From Prosopocoilus inquinatus (lineage: Eukaryota > Arthropoda > Insecta > Coleoptera > Lucanidae): a stretch of DNA of 64,000 nt. The stretch spans positions 45,866,101 through 45,930,100 of the forward strand of contig CM069872.1 of the NCBI GenBank assembly GCA_036172665.1, in the 5' to 3' direction. The translations under genes and the position numbers were made by a program. A model generated the notes under the pieces. The model did not search any database, was not told where the DNA came from, and was given only the letters and a program-made list of their open reading frames with translations. Below, piece by piece: positions 34,801 to 49,800 of the stretch (the stretch's first letter is position 1; every line of letters begins with the position of its first letter).

Positions 34801-37800
34801 AAGGGAGAGACGTTCAGTTAATTGAACAATCAGGAAACGCGTTGCTTTTGAGTTTTGATTGTAACTCGAGAATACGTTCGTCGATTGTTTTTTTGGCAAA
34901 AGATGTGGGAAAGAAGAGATAAAGCTCAGTAAATCTCACGCTTAAATTTAGTTCAAAAATTACGAGCCCTGAAAAACAAATTTATTTGGAAAATGTATGT
35001 GTTTCCCTATTAGAGTTGTTGCCTAACCGCAGTAAATCATCACGTGCCGCCACTGAGTTTACTAAATGAAATTAGACAAAAGAATCCAAGGAAAATATAT
35101 TAACAATAGAAAAAATGCAGGATAAATTTACAAAGAAAAGAAAATATGTAAATCTCACAATTAATGAAGATGAACATAGAAACAAAAAATGACATCCAGG
35201 TGCGAATCTTGAATGTTGAGTGAGAAACAGAGAGCCAAACTGTAGAAACGAAATATTTTTGTAAGTGTACCAAATAAAAAAAAAATTTTTGAAACAGTAG
35301 TCAAAATTTACAAAAAAATGACTTACATCGATTTTTCTTCATTTAAATAAATTAAATGTAAAAATAAATATAGAAGCAAAGTATTTTGTAAAGATAAATT
35401 AAAACGAAACCCTTTAGGTAATTTATAAAATGAAGAGATAAAGTAGGTAGATCATGTGCTGATACTAATGCAAAACCTATAAAAATAAAAAAAAAATGTA
35501 GAGAAAGAGGCAGCCATTGAACATTCTATTCTATAAGTAACACCCAAATATCTAAACTCAAAGAATGAATCAAACACAAATAAATGTAGAGAAAGACAGT
35601 GCAAAAAGTTAATAACAAAAACTTGAAAAAAATGAAAACACTCCTGGGTTCAAGTTCAACAGGAAGAAAATTTTGAATCGTATTGTTATCGCTTTATTTT
35701 TTTATAACTTTTCAGAAGTGGAGGAGTTTTCCAAATCAAAAGTTATTAAAAAATGTAATAACTGGACACAATACTTATTAATTACAGCAGATGTGTAGTA
35801 TAGAGGGTGTCTCAAAAGTAATGACCGTGCTTTTGCATTTAAATTCGGGAAGCCGAAATAATTCGAAATGGAAGAGTGATAGAAGTTCCGATATGCGTTT
35901 GCTAGCGAGTTGAAAACAAAATTAGCTTCTGCATAGATTATACAGAGTCATTCAAATTGAAATACGTTGAAATGCTTTCCAAATTTAATTGCATGTACAT
36001 TTTTTATCGTAAATTCGCTTGAACTAACCAAAACTGTCAATAGTGTCAATTAAATCAATCAACAAATTCTGGTATCAAATAGATTCACTGCGGTTAAAAA
36101 TATCTTTAAAAAATAAATGAACAAAATGTAGATTTTAGGCAAAAAGGAAACTGGACGCATCATTAGTAATAAATGGCGATATTCATATTTCGATTACAAA
36201 GACCAATTCCGGCTCCAGTTTGATGAATGTTGGTGAGATTCATCGAGATACAATTTATTTTATTTTTTCCTTATTAAGCTGTCAAATCAAAAATGCAAAA
36301 ATGTCAATAAGTACTTGATTTAGCGAAGTCTTCATTCGATCACTGAATTCAATTTTTATTTTGTGATGATTTTCAACGAAGAAGAATGTGTTTCAATTAA
36401 AAAGTCTTAAATATTACTCATCAAACTGCTTTTCAAGTTTTCTTTTTTTTCGTTTTGTTGCGCGTTAGCTCGATAAATTTAACGATAATTGGAAACTGGA
36501 TGAAATCAAAAGAATGCAAAAAAAAATAACTGATTACATTGGAAGAGGCAATAAATAAATCAATCAGGGCATTCCCTGTTTCGTTTTGATTAATGCCACG
36601 AGTTTATTTTTTTCTGACGAAAATTTTTGTGCAATATGTCGTACTGGTTTCGATTTTCGCAATTTTCAACAGATTAAGTATTTATCAACAGATAAAACAG
36701 CGACATCCTACGATCACTTTTTGACCTGATATTGCAACAAATTTTTTTAAGTATTTATCGTTAGTGTCAGATGGATTCTTAAATGTAGTCAGTTGCCGGA
36801 CTTTTAATATTTTATGTGCAGGATTCTCAACATTCCGAGTCTTACGCGAGTACCCTAATGAGGCCACAGAAGTCACTTCTAGTAATAAAAAAGCCCTAAA
36901 GGCGCATTTCCACGAGGTTAGTAAACAGGCCAGTGGCTGAAGTCCTGTGACTCGACTTTAGTGATTGGCTCCGCGTGAATAGCCTGTTTACTGGCTTCGT
37001 GGAAACGCGCCTAACTGCAGTAATAAGATTACATAAATATGAATCACGCACTCTTAAGTTCAGCTTAGTTATGTTGCTTAAGGCCAGTTGCATCAACCAC
37101 TTTAAGGCTAGCTTAACTCTAAGTACTACTTAGAATATGACGTACGCAATGTTGTGTAATCTCCAATGTCAATGTGCAACTGGCCATTAGTGGCAAAAGA
37201 ATATTATACAATGCCCACAGTCTACAGAAGATGGAATTTCCTAGAAAGGTAAACAATTTGGTCACGTGGGATTTAAACATTCTGAAATTCTATACATGTA
37301 CTAAACGTGGGACTGGAAACTTTTTGGGACCTCCCTGTGTCTTGCATAGAAATGCCTTACAACAGCTACGCCGCTGATATGGTCAGTGTTGGTACAATTT
37401 CTGTTATGTTAAGTTAAAGTTATAATCAATATTAATAATTTGATATTTTTTCTTAAAAATTTGATTATGCTGGGTTTGAACCCTTCTTTAATAACAATGT
37501 TAAAAGATGAAAGGAAGTAACAAATTTGAACTTTTAATCATATCTAAAAGTACTTTCACAAAATGACATAAAAGTAGCAAGGAAAAGTTAATAAAATTAG
37601 TCAAGTGCAGTTAAATGATTTTCCCAAATTTAATAATTAACTACATAGTTTTAACTTCTGCATATGAAGTATCTGGGTAATTGCCGACTTGTAGCAGGGA
37701 AATTGCGCAAGTTAAAAGGTACAAAATCGCAGTAGTTTGCGAAATCATTTACTAGCTTGTTTTACAAATCTGTATCTAATTTAATTGCCTAGCTTTGATC

Positions 37801-40800
37801 CCTGTGAAATTTAATGCGGAACAGGCTTACCAAAAGCATGCCCGATTTAATTGCTTCGTTTTAAATCAGAAAACCATACCGCAAATTCTGCCGGAAAATT
37901 TATTTCGTGCAAAGGCACGTTTTGAGTAGTGTTATGGAATCAAATCCTTGCATTCACATGAGAAATCCGAGGTCGCAAAATCGGTAATTACAAAGTTACA
38001 ATGTCAGAGCAAAATGTTATTAGTAAATAGTAAGTTCTAAAGTTAACCGATATAATTATTTTTATGACTTTTTTAATTGCAGTGACTTTTTTTTAATTGC
38101 ATTTAGTAACAACTCATAAAGAATCAAAATTGAAACTTGTATAAAGTTTTTATTAAAAGGCAAATAGAAAATAAATTTATTATGCAATCCAAGATAATTT
38201 ATTAAAACACTTTTTCACAGATTGCTCCAAAAAAAAAATCTGTGGTTAATAGTGCATGAAATTGTCCAATTATACGCCTCTCTGCTCACTAATAACATGC
38301 AAACTTAGGGGATGTGATGTCTTAAATTTTTAAGGTTTCATCTACAGTGAAGTGAACGTTAAAAAATAATGTTGTAGGAAGTCATTATGACGTGTTCTTG
38401 ACATTTTAATAAAAATAATTTTGTATTTCCTTTTCTGATAATCTGGTGAACTGAATATCAGGATACAGACTCATATGTTTGCCTTGAACAAATTATGCTA
38501 AAAGAAAAACTTGATATTGAACTAGAATATAATAAATTTTTGGCGATTGTATTTTTTGATGATTTAATTGAGTTTTCAGGGCGTTAAAGAAAGAACAAAA
38601 ATACATACATAAAATTAATTTTAACTTATCATAAAACCTTTTACAACCGAGATACCTTTTGAAGCGGTTAAATAAAACTTTTTTTAATAGTTCTGATATT
38701 TTAGGGTTGATTTTTTTTGTTTTGTAAACCAAACTCGTTACATTTCAACTTTCTTCCTAATTGTATCCACGTTCGGAATGGAAAACTCTTAATCAAGTTT
38801 TAATGTAGCCAGAGCTTTATGATTTTAATCAACAATGAAACCGACTTCACTTGCAATACAAAAATGAACGCAGTCGAAAATACGGAGTCTTTTATGCTCT
38901 GCGAGATATAAACAAAAGGAGAGGAAACGGGGCAATCGGAATAATGTGACAATTTCAAGCACAATTTTGTTCCTTTCGGGGTTTAAACTGGCCAGTATTA
39001 ATCATCGAATTATGGGGGGTTTTCTTTTAAAATCACAGTATTTTCATTAAAAACAAAACCCCTTTTATTATTTTAGTGTATAAACATTTTCTGCATTCAT
39101 ACCCTTACAAGTGACATCCTCTGTGCAATAATAATAATAATATTACTGATACTGTGAATCTAAAAAGTGCCTGTTTATCAAAATAGACTATAAGGACAAA
39201 CAATCAAATATAAAAAATTTGTCATAAAACAGTTATTAACCAGAAAACGATCAAATTAGTTTCCCTTTCAAGTTTCCTTTTTTTCTTAAATTACCATAAA
39301 TCAGAAGATTCAAAAAGTAATTTTCATTTAAATATTGTAACATGTGTAACACACCATTTTGAATTTAGTCTAAATAACAGTTAAACTGTTAAATTCCTGT
39401 TCGAGGAAAATTTGATATCTGGCCTTAACACTGAGTTCAATAGTAAGTTAGTTGACCCTTAGTTGTGGAAAACAAAGAACAAAGAAAAGCTCACAGCTTC
39501 TGTAGAAAAAAACAAATTCCTAAAAAAATTGTTTTTTTAACACTTTTTTTAAGTTTCGGGTTTTTCTTCAACACGAAGATTTATGACCCAAGACTGGCAT
39601 GTCAAATTTAGCAATTGCCTGCCTTATCTTGAAGAGTCTTTTCTGCTCTCTAGTTAACGGTATCAGTTGAAGAAAAGCCATAAATGAGCAAAAAATATGA
39701 AGATTTCATGCTTTTAGACACTCAAGCAGGAGAGAGAATTTGTACTTGAAAACTTCATGGTCCATCAAGTTTATGGCTAAAAGACAGTTTTTGGTTCAGA
39801 AATCCTGAAATTAAACCGGAAATACAAGCAAAAGAACGGCGCCTAATCTATTGGATTTGGTTCGGTAAAAACAAGGAAAAAATTTATTTATAAAATTTAA
39901 ATGAAAAAAAAGTGTTGCAATTATAATCCAAACTGTATACATATATTAATGAATTCATAGATTCTGACTATTTTAAAGGATCAGGATTTACAAAAAAGAC
40001 AGCAACTGAAACGATCAAAGGAGAATAAAATAGTAAAAATTGAATGCGATAGATGGGGGCGGAAGAAAGTGGTATAAAATGAATGGGGGACTGGAGTAGC
40101 AGAGACAAAAAAATCAGTGCAATATAATAACATAAGAAATATGGAAGAGACCTGACAAATCAGAAGGATAATAATAATGTTAGGTCAAAAAGCGATCGTA
40201 GGATGTCTCTGTTTTATCTATTCACCGATAATAATAAGAAAAATTTTGTGCAAATCGTTTTTGATTGCAGTGAGAACCTCGAGCAGCCTCTGGACAGCTG
40301 TTTCAGCCCTGCTTGGGGCTTCTTCCGCAGAAACGTAGCTCGACATTCCCACTGCAGACCAAAAACGACTTGCCCAATTTATTCGCAAATTCGATGTAAG
40401 AATGATGAACATATAAAATAGCGACATCTTACTATCGCTTTTTGACCTAACATTGCAGTAGGATAGACAAATTGAAGCGGGATTTGCTCCTAATGAGTCC
40501 CCCGTGCAAGGCGGCCATGCTTGCTGTCAAAGCACAATGAAAGATTTTAGAAAAAATTTGTGCAAATCGTTTTTAATTGCAGTGAGAACCTCGAGCAGCC
40601 TCTGGACAGCTGTTTCAGCCCTGCTTGGGGCTTCTTCAGCAGAAACGTAGCTCGACATTCCCACTGCAGACCAAAAACGACTTGCCCAATTTATTCGCAA
40701 ATGCGATGTAAGAATGATGAACATATAAAATAGCGACATCTTACTATCGCTTTTTGACCTAACATTGCAGTAGGATAGACAAATTGAAGCGGGATTTGCT

Positions 40801-43800
40801 CCTAATGAGTCCCCCATGCAAGGCGGCCATGCTTGCTGTCAAAGCATAATGAAAGATTTAGAAAAATTTTGTGCAAATCGTTTTTGATTGCAGTGAGAAC
40901 CTCGAGCAGCCTCTGGACAGCTGCAATGTTAGATCAAAAAGCGATAGTAAGATGTCGCTATTTTATATGTTCATCATTCTTACATCGCATTTGCGAATAA
41001 ATTGGGCAAGTCGTTTTTGGTCTGCAGTGGGAATGTCGAGCTACGTTTCTGCTGAAGAAGCCCCAAGCAGGGCTGAAACAGCTGTCCAGAGGCTGCTCGA
41101 GGTTCTCACTGCAATCAAAAACGATTTGCACAAAATTTTTCTAAAATCTTTCATTATGCTTTGACAGCAAGCATGGCCGCCTTGCATGGGGGACTCATTA
41201 GGAGCAAATCCCGCTTCAATTTGTCTATCCTACTGCAATGTTAGGTCAAAAAGCGATAGTAAGATGTCGCTATTTTATATGTTGATAATAATAAGGATAA
41301 TAAATCAATATTACAAGGTTGACATAGACATAAAAATAAAGAAAAGAAAATAGTGGAAAGAACACCCTGTAACGTAAGAAATAAAAAAGGAAACTAGAAT
41401 AAAACCACGATAGCAATGGAAAGATGTAGAATATTGGAAAAATGACCAAGATGGAAATATCAAATAAGCACAAAATGGTAGATAACACGTCAAATTAAAG
41501 AAATATAATAATGTAATGAGTACGGTTCTGGTGTTTTCATACTAAATCGAGTTTTCAGTATTAAGATTACCTGTGACAACTAAGGATTTGAAAGAATAAT
41601 GGCAACATAGAAGAAATAAATAAAAAAGAGATGTTAATATATGTTAAATGTTAAATAAGAACTCTATTCATTAACAAGAACTGTCATAAAAGAACACTGA
41701 TATTACCAAGTAGGAAAGTTGAAAATTATGTAAACCGCAGTTGTATAAGTGAAGCAAGGAGTAAGATGTTCATGGATTCACTAAATAGAAGAGGAACTGA
41801 TCACTATGTGGTAGTGGCAAAGGTAAAATTAGATCCAAAGTAGATTTATAAATATTTAATATAAAAGGAAAAACAGACAAAATTGGAACATTAAAAAATT
41901 ACAATTTAACATAAAAGTTTTAAAATTAGATTTTAAACTTTAAAACGGACACCGTACAATCAATCGCAAGGAATGCTCTACGTTTCGCTATCGCTTGATG
42001 GCTTCGTCAGGAGTGAAAAATATAAATAAACAAATTGGCAAGCGAAACGAAAAGGCAAGACAAGAGTTAAGTTCAGTAAAAATTTTAAATTGAAAAGACA
42101 CAGCTTTTTGTCTTGGAATTTTGTTGCAGGTGATAAATTATACGAATATGTTTGAAAGTAAAATTTAAACGAATGTATATCCAATTATGGTTCTGTTGAA
42201 TATGTTAATCGTAACTGATTTATCATTTTCTCGCATACACCTTTCGTTTCAGAAATTCTGGAAACACTTTTTATTATTTCTCTTTTTATTATTTATTACT
42301 AACAAAATTGGTGCATGTGTTTAAATAAACATTAGACACTGGACAGGTCTTCACATTTCTGTTGTTGATTTTCAAAAACCTTTTGCAAATTGTTGCTTAA
42401 GTTGAATTGGAGAAGCCGGTACTAGTGATGAAGTTACGAGTTGCTGCTGCTTTTTGTGTCGAAAGGAGTTAAGAGAGAAAGGAAGAAACCAAGTTCGACG
42501 ATAAAAATGTATAACAGCAAATAAAAATTATTGATCTGCTGTTAAAAATAGCAGCAAAGCACGAAACAAAAAAGTCAAAAAAAATCTTTTCTGCACTTTA
42601 TATTCGCCACAGGTTTTAAATTAATCCAATTTATTTATAGAGGGGCAGTGTGGCGCTGTCTTATTAGATTAAATTATTAATTCCATCGGCCTTATTCGGT
42701 GAATTATGTTTTAAAGTTTTTTTTTCCAATTAAGTGACTATACAGGAAGCATTAATTATTCATTTTATCAAGTTTATGCATCTTCCTGATGCATATTCAG
42801 AAGTAAGATTCGTTCTTTCATTAGGTACAGCTTGATTAAATTGCTTCAAAGTACAGCTTAGGTACTCAACATAATCCTACCGCAACTTTGCAACATTGGC
42901 TTTTCTAACCAATGGCGTTTCCATTTGTGTTAACGACTTTATTGAATACTCAGCAACTACTATAACGGGCAGACTTTGTTGTTTAGCTGACAAAAATAGC
43001 TCGATATTTTCGGAGTTGGTGTCTCCTTTTTTCTTGCTTTTAGAAGCAAAGAATGCACGGTCATTGATTGATTATGTATTCGTTCTATTTTGGACATTCC
43101 ACGCGTGTACGTTCCACGTATTATAAACCTGTCTAAGTACGGACAGCTCACGCTTCACGGACTTCCGGAAATGATCGCGTTAATCACGCTCCGGTGTTTA
43201 TGTACAAGGAAAACGAAAAAACTCCGGCCGAAAATTTACTCCGTTTTCAGCGGTTCTAATCCGAAATCTAGCTACAATTTGGGAAATATTCTGCGTTTAG
43301 GTGCGTAAATTTTGCTCAATTTAACCGCAGCAAGAAGATTTTGCTAAAGAAAAAGATGCAGGATGGACATATTAAAAATAAAATATTGATTTAATTTTCC
43401 GGTGGCTTTTGTTGCGTTACACGTGAAGTTCTTAAAGGGTATCTTCGATAAAAATCAAAGTAATACAGTACTTTCTAGAAAGAAGTAGATGCTATATTTC
43501 TAACAAAAATAAAAATTTGGAAATTTCTAAATATACATTTCCCTTTGTACTTATCTAATTCTAAGTTACGAAATTATTATCGTTTTAAAAGTATTTTTTA
43601 GTTAATCCCAACATTAAACAAACACGCGTTCCTAATCCTAATCCTAATAACATCGAAACTAAGTCACATTTCGACATGTGTATTTACGACTAATCACATT
43701 CCAGACGAATTAAAACCGCATAAATCCCATCCGTAGTCATGATTGATGGGATAAATCGAACTAAGACAAAGCAAACAAATCTGCAGCATTCCAGCAGGGG

Positions 43801-46800
43801 TGGTAAACTGGTTTTTCCCCGTCTCCGGTTGATAAATCGTATCGCAGTGCGACCGATTCGGGTTATATTTGCACACCCTCGCTGTCGGTCTGATTTATTC
43901 ACGTTGACAAGTGGTTCTTTCCTATGCACATTTCTCTTCAGGATGATGTCGAGGTATTTTTGGGGGGATTTTGAGGATTTGAAAGTAATAAAGCCATAAA
44001 TGCAAGAACCCGATCTAAAAGTTCGCGTAATCATATTGCAGAAACGAATGCGTTCGATTCCTTCATTTAAGCTTCTCTTGCACTCAAAATTTAAAACTAA
44101 ATCGCTTTATACCATGATATTTATTCCATTAAAGTATATACATATACTTTTTTAATTTATCAAATTAATCGATTCATTCATTCATATTTTTGTAACAACA
44201 GACAATGTAAAGAGTGCGTGATAAGTTATAGATTGCTAGATAAAAAGCAATTACTTGTATTATGATGATAACCATTACGAAACACATAACAATCTCGATC
44301 AATTAATGCTTTTTACAAGCGAACGGTATTTTTATTGTGGTTACAATAAAGATTACTAGAGAACGGATGAGCTTAGAACTTAACACTAAAACGAAATTAT
44401 AGTATATGCGGTTTTTATAAATTATAAGGCCGCCGGCTAGTAAAACATAATAAAAAAGATGCATACATAATCCAAAAAGAAAATTACTGAATACGAACGA
44501 TTTTGCGCAAAAACAAACAGAAAGCGAAATATTGTAATTATTTTTCGGGTTCTGGTTTAACGAATGTGAAAGAAAAATGTTTTTTGCGTAAAGGTACCAC
44601 GTGCATTAGAAACGAGACGCTATTTTTTCCCAGGGAATAACCAGCTTTAAATAATTATCGAAACAATTTCAACCTAACATATCTTACAACTTAGGCTATA
44701 TTGTTTTAATAATAATCAATCTTCTAACTTCAGTAAATTAAAAGAGTGTGGATAATAATGGTACTTTAATCAATCTATTAACTTCAAACTTTTGATGTAC
44801 AACGAAATACAACTGGTTTTATACCGTGCAATTTTTTGAAAACAAACCAGAATTGGCTTTCAAATTACCAAATCCATGTTTGAACGCCCTGAAATAAATT
44901 TACTTACATGTCATTAATGACAATTAATATCCAAATTTGTCAAGGAAGAAACGTTAAAACATATTTAAAACTGTGGCCTGAATGGTTTCTTATTGGAAAG
45001 TTAAGATTGCTACAACGATTTTATTGTAATGTTTTGATGTTAACTGTTAACATTATTTTGATGTTTGTTTTAAAATATAAGGCGACAGCCCATTTGTAGC
45101 CCAGTCTGTTTCCATTGATTTCATGACAGTGACATTTCGACAATTACTACGGTTTTCTGGTACCAAAAGTAACCTCAAGGCTGAATTTTGAACATTTTAG
45201 CTTTAAGATACGGCCCATTTACTACATTACGAGTGCAAGTTTCAATTGTTCTAAAAAAAGAGAGAACAAACAAATACCGAATTAACGATAAACCTCGTCA
45301 CCAGAACAATAAAAATAGTCATAATTATAACAAGATTTCCCCTGAATTGGATACAAATTGAATTATGGAATAAACTTTTTTAAAGTCCTTCTGTCTTCAC
45401 TCCACTCGTTTCCAAGTTTCAATTAAGCAATTGGTATACAACGTAATTCTTACACTACTGTAAGATATAAAACATTCACGATTTTTTGACATTCTAGTAG
45501 ACTCTTTTTTCATTAGGTGTTCATAATTTGTTCAAAGTCTGACATTGTTAAAAGCTTCCGATTTTGTAATAATGACTGTATTAAAGATTTGGAAGAATAA
45601 TGATCGATAATGGTAAGGATTAGTTTAAACAGCGACTCCTACGATCACTTTCTGACCTGACATTGTATTAGGGCTGAAAGAGCTGTACAGAGACTGCTCA
45701 GGGGATTCACTGCAATCAAAAACGATTTGCAACAATTTTTTTTTTTGATAATGGTAAGGTTAAAGAAAATAATTCTTAACATTTACTAGAAGAAAGAGAA
45801 GAGCTCCGATCTTCAGAAACAAAAATCATGAAACTCTAACCCAATTTTCTGACGTCCACATTTTTTAGTGATACCAACAAAAATGTCACCCTCCTTCATT
45901 AAAAAAATGATTTCGAAAAGTCAAACACAACAAAAGGAAGCTTTTAACTTTCCAATAATCTTCGTCTTTGTTGAGCTTTTGTTATACTAAATTTAGAATT
46001 TTGTTACTTCTTTTGTCTTAATTTAGCAATAATTTATTTACATCATCATAAAATTAGTTATTAGTTATTTGGACACCCAATGTATTAAACCAGCTTCACA
46101 TTCTTCCTTTTGATTTTGCATTTTTTAATATACATTCAGATTTTAAATAAATTTTAGTTGTTATTGAAAAACAGAAGGGCGTAAAAGCATTGAATGTTGC
46201 ACTCAGTGGAAAAAACAGTCGCTATACCACTGAAAAAATGTCCAAGGACAAGAAAATGTATAATAATTGAATTCAATTAGAAATCGCATTGAATTGAAGA
46301 ACAGTTGTATTAAAAGATTTTTAAAAACCAAGCCTTCAAAATATTAAAATATCCCTGTCAATCATCTGGGATTATTTGTAATCCCTGATTGTTATATTTC
46401 ATGTTTTAACTTTCATTACTGTTCACGTAACGAGGTTAAAAGAATATAGACTAGTGGAAAGAATAAACACAGGCGTAACGAAAAGGAAAAGGTAAAAACC
46501 TGCGATAAAATCATTGACAGAATGAGTCAGTAGGAGTGGTAGGGCAACTAGGCGTTCATGATAAAGCAACAGAAGAATAAGAACGTTTATTATTTTAGCA
46601 CTTTCCGTTTCCACATTAAAACTATTCAATTCATTACATAAAATAACAAATAATATTTTCCTCTTAAGATTGTCGCACACTTAAGCGTCACGATCTAGTA
46701 CGGTGCGCCCCGTCAAAAAATAGTCATGCTGACAAACTTGAATATCTTGCCAATATGATTGAAAGTACAACAAGGCACTGAAAAAATTCTTTCCATTTTT

Positions 46801-49800
46801 TTAAACAGCTAATAGATTACGAAATTCATGAAGTTCTAATCGTGTTAATAGAATGAACAGATAGTTCTTCCTCATGGTTCTCGTTCTTTTTTTTTTCATC
46901 CTTCATTCTTTCAGTAATTCACTCACTCGAATATTTTGCGATTCGGACATTCTGGACAACGCGATACATTCGCACAACTAATAAATAAGCGTCCGGTATT
47001 ATTAACGGAACCGTAAAGCGAAGCGAATTTAATAAAGACGCTCTTACAATACACAATAAGTGTTAAAACGCAGCGATTTCTATTTACATTCAAGTATTTT
47101 CGTTTGCACGAGAAGTTTGCGGCAAGTTCGTATTCGTCGAAAGCCTTTAAATCAAATTAGCTAATTCTACGGTTCTCAAACTGCGCTTACTTACAAGAAC
47201 TAACTAAAGTGGTGAATTTAATCTCAACGTTTAATCTAGCGTACTGCTTTGAATTTTATTTACTTGATTTATTGTTTCTGCAGCTATAAATATACCTGGT
47301 TATAATTTAGAGGTACTATCACACTCAATAAAAAGATGTTTCTGCATGCAAATCGCATACTTAATGAAAGTCATCGGCAAGCATTTAGAATAGTACGCCG
47401 TGCAGTGGGAGAAAGTAACAATTTATGTAGGGGGACGAAAATGTAAAAACTAATTACAACATTTTTCGGAAATTTTGACTTTAATTACTTCAATAGATTC
47501 AAGGAAATTCTAGACATTTTCTTACGTAGGTAGTTTTTCAAAAAAATTTAAATTCAGATATTATTTGCTAATTTAAATAAATTTGGTTACTTTATTCATC
47601 TAAACCCCACTGTGCATCGCAGCCATTCCTTTTAAAAGCTATAACCGCCAAGATATAGTGGAATTGTATCGTTTTAATTGAACGTGATAGTACATATTAG
47701 AGAAATGTGATTATATTAATGTGATGCTGATTTAAACATAGGTAATCTCTCAAAAAGTTTCAAGCCTCGTATGTCCAATTTGGAGCTACTTAACTTATTT
47801 TACTCTAATCGAATGAAACCAAATTAGCTTAATTAACGGGTGTATTTTATTTATTCAAACGGATCGTTAAAAACTTACGACATTTCGGTACATTTCCCGG
47901 CTTTGTAATTAAATTAAATTTATTAATTGAGTAACAGGCATTTTGCAGATAATTAAACCATTTTAAATTACTTTTTTAATTAAATTCAACGAGACGTCTT
48001 CCACAAAAGTTTTAGGACTTTATTTAGAAGTGTTGCAGACTATGGTCTAGCCGGCAAAAGTATAGTATACAAAAGTTATCAATTAAATGAATTACTTTGG
48101 AAAGCACGCAAAATTTAGCGCTTTGTTTGATTCGGGTTAAATTTGCGTGGACGGATTCAAATTTCATGGACCACAAATTCTTATTTTTTTCTTATAACAA
48201 AATTTGAAATAAAACAATATTTAAAATTTACTAAGGATGTTGTTAACCAGTTAGGTAAGCAATTTATGTTCATGTTTCACGTATAGCTAATATGTGTTTG
48301 GAACAGTCGAGGACAAGCCATTGTGTCTTGTGAAAATAGTATCTAAAAAAAGTTAATCTTTTGTAGAATCCCTTCAGCTCCCCATTGTGCATTTGACATT
48401 TCACAACCTTGCCAATTAGGTAGAATAAAATTACGCAACGGAAATGAGCGCCAAATACATAAGACGACGGAAGTTTCCCTTAGTTCTCGCCCTTGCAAGA
48501 CCGGGACAATAAAGAGCAAAAACATTTCGCGGAATTGTGGTAGCTCTGACTTCTATATTTGCCGTGTAAAACATAAACCCCCGTCGTGTTTGGTCTGAAC
48601 TCCTCACTCAAACATACTTCGGAACAAAATTCTGAATTTATCCTCGCCAGCGGATCATTTGTGCCATAAATATTGACGCGCTTTATTTGAACACCCGCCT
48701 CCGAGTTTGTGCCTTAACCAAACACAAATCCTACGTTTACTTTAGTAAATTAACTTTAATTAGACGTTGCGAATCAAACGAAAACGTAACAAGAAGAAAG
48801 ACAAAGGTAAGGGGGCGACGGTTTTCTGCATAAACAATTTCATTCTCTAGTCAAAATAACCGCTCGGAAATTATCACATCACCTGAGAACTGCTAAGTAG
48901 TTTAGAAACTTTTAATGGAATGGTATGCCACACCAAATTCTGACGAAAGAGAAACGAGCGAAGAAAAAACGTTTTATGGCACTCTGAGGACGATTGTGGT
49001 CGGAAATGTAAAAGTTTGTTAGAGCAACGTATTTTAGGACTTCTAATAATAATTCATTGATTGTCACATATTTTTCACGGAAATTGAAAGTATAAATTTT
49101 AAGAAAATACCTTTTTTTATTATACAGGGTACGGAAGAAGTGGTGAATCAAAACGACAAAGAAACATTTTTAGAAAAACGATAAAATATTTTTCATATTT
49201 TTTTAAGATATAAAGGGTTTACGATTCAAATTTGACTTTCTTATTATTGATGTTCAATTAATTTAATTTAATATCGAAACATTTTTTTGCATAATATCAA
49301 AAATTATTTTGGTCATGAGCAGTCATGGATTTTAAAATTTTTTAGGCTCATGCATTGTTATCAATCATTTTTTGATTGTTAATATTTGTTAAGAAGTTCT
49401 GAGAAAGTGCATTTATTACTTCATGAGCGCCCTTGACCAAAATAATTTTTGCTGTCTCGGTATAATGTGTTTGAAAAACTACGTAGCTAATAAAATTAAT
49501 TTAATGAAATATTGATTTATTGAAAAACCATTTTTCTCTCCTTCCTTTCAGCTTCACTTAGAAATTAATGATGTTCTTACTGTGTATTTGAAGCAGTATC
49601 AATATTCTGTTTCCTCTTATTATCCAAACAATCATGTTTACTTTGATTGAGGGCAAGATGCTGTATTAACATTGATATGCTTTAATTAAACTAAGTTAAA
49701 CATTTACTAACTTAAACGTTGGTGTTGTTAACAGAAGACGACGTTCTCTGTTCCACTTTTATTTATCGAAAAATCGTGTGGGTTTCCATGTTCTGCCCAC

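Larger units (their letters stand above)
40239..41283. mobile_element. array of hammerhead-bearing repeats: three reverse units, then one forward unit
   Basis: TGCAAAT landmarks at 40249, 40561 and 40872 give a period of 311-312 bp for the minus-oriented units; the third stops within the ribozyme at about 40924 and a plus-oriented unit follows to 41283. The junction reads CAGCTGCAATGTTAG, joining stem III to the unit end at a shared CTGCAATGTTAG. The whole array is bounded by the exact 12-bp repeat GATAATAATAAG at 40227-40238 and 41284-41295. Tandem plus inverted organisation with target duplications is what is described for Penelope-like elements. No ORF for reverse transcriptase or GIY-YIG nuclease is present. 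Confidence 0.75.

Noticed and set aside
42896..44034. overlapping ORFs up to 114 codons on both strands
   Set aside because: No family resemblance and no signals; consistent with chance in a somewhat GC-richer patch.
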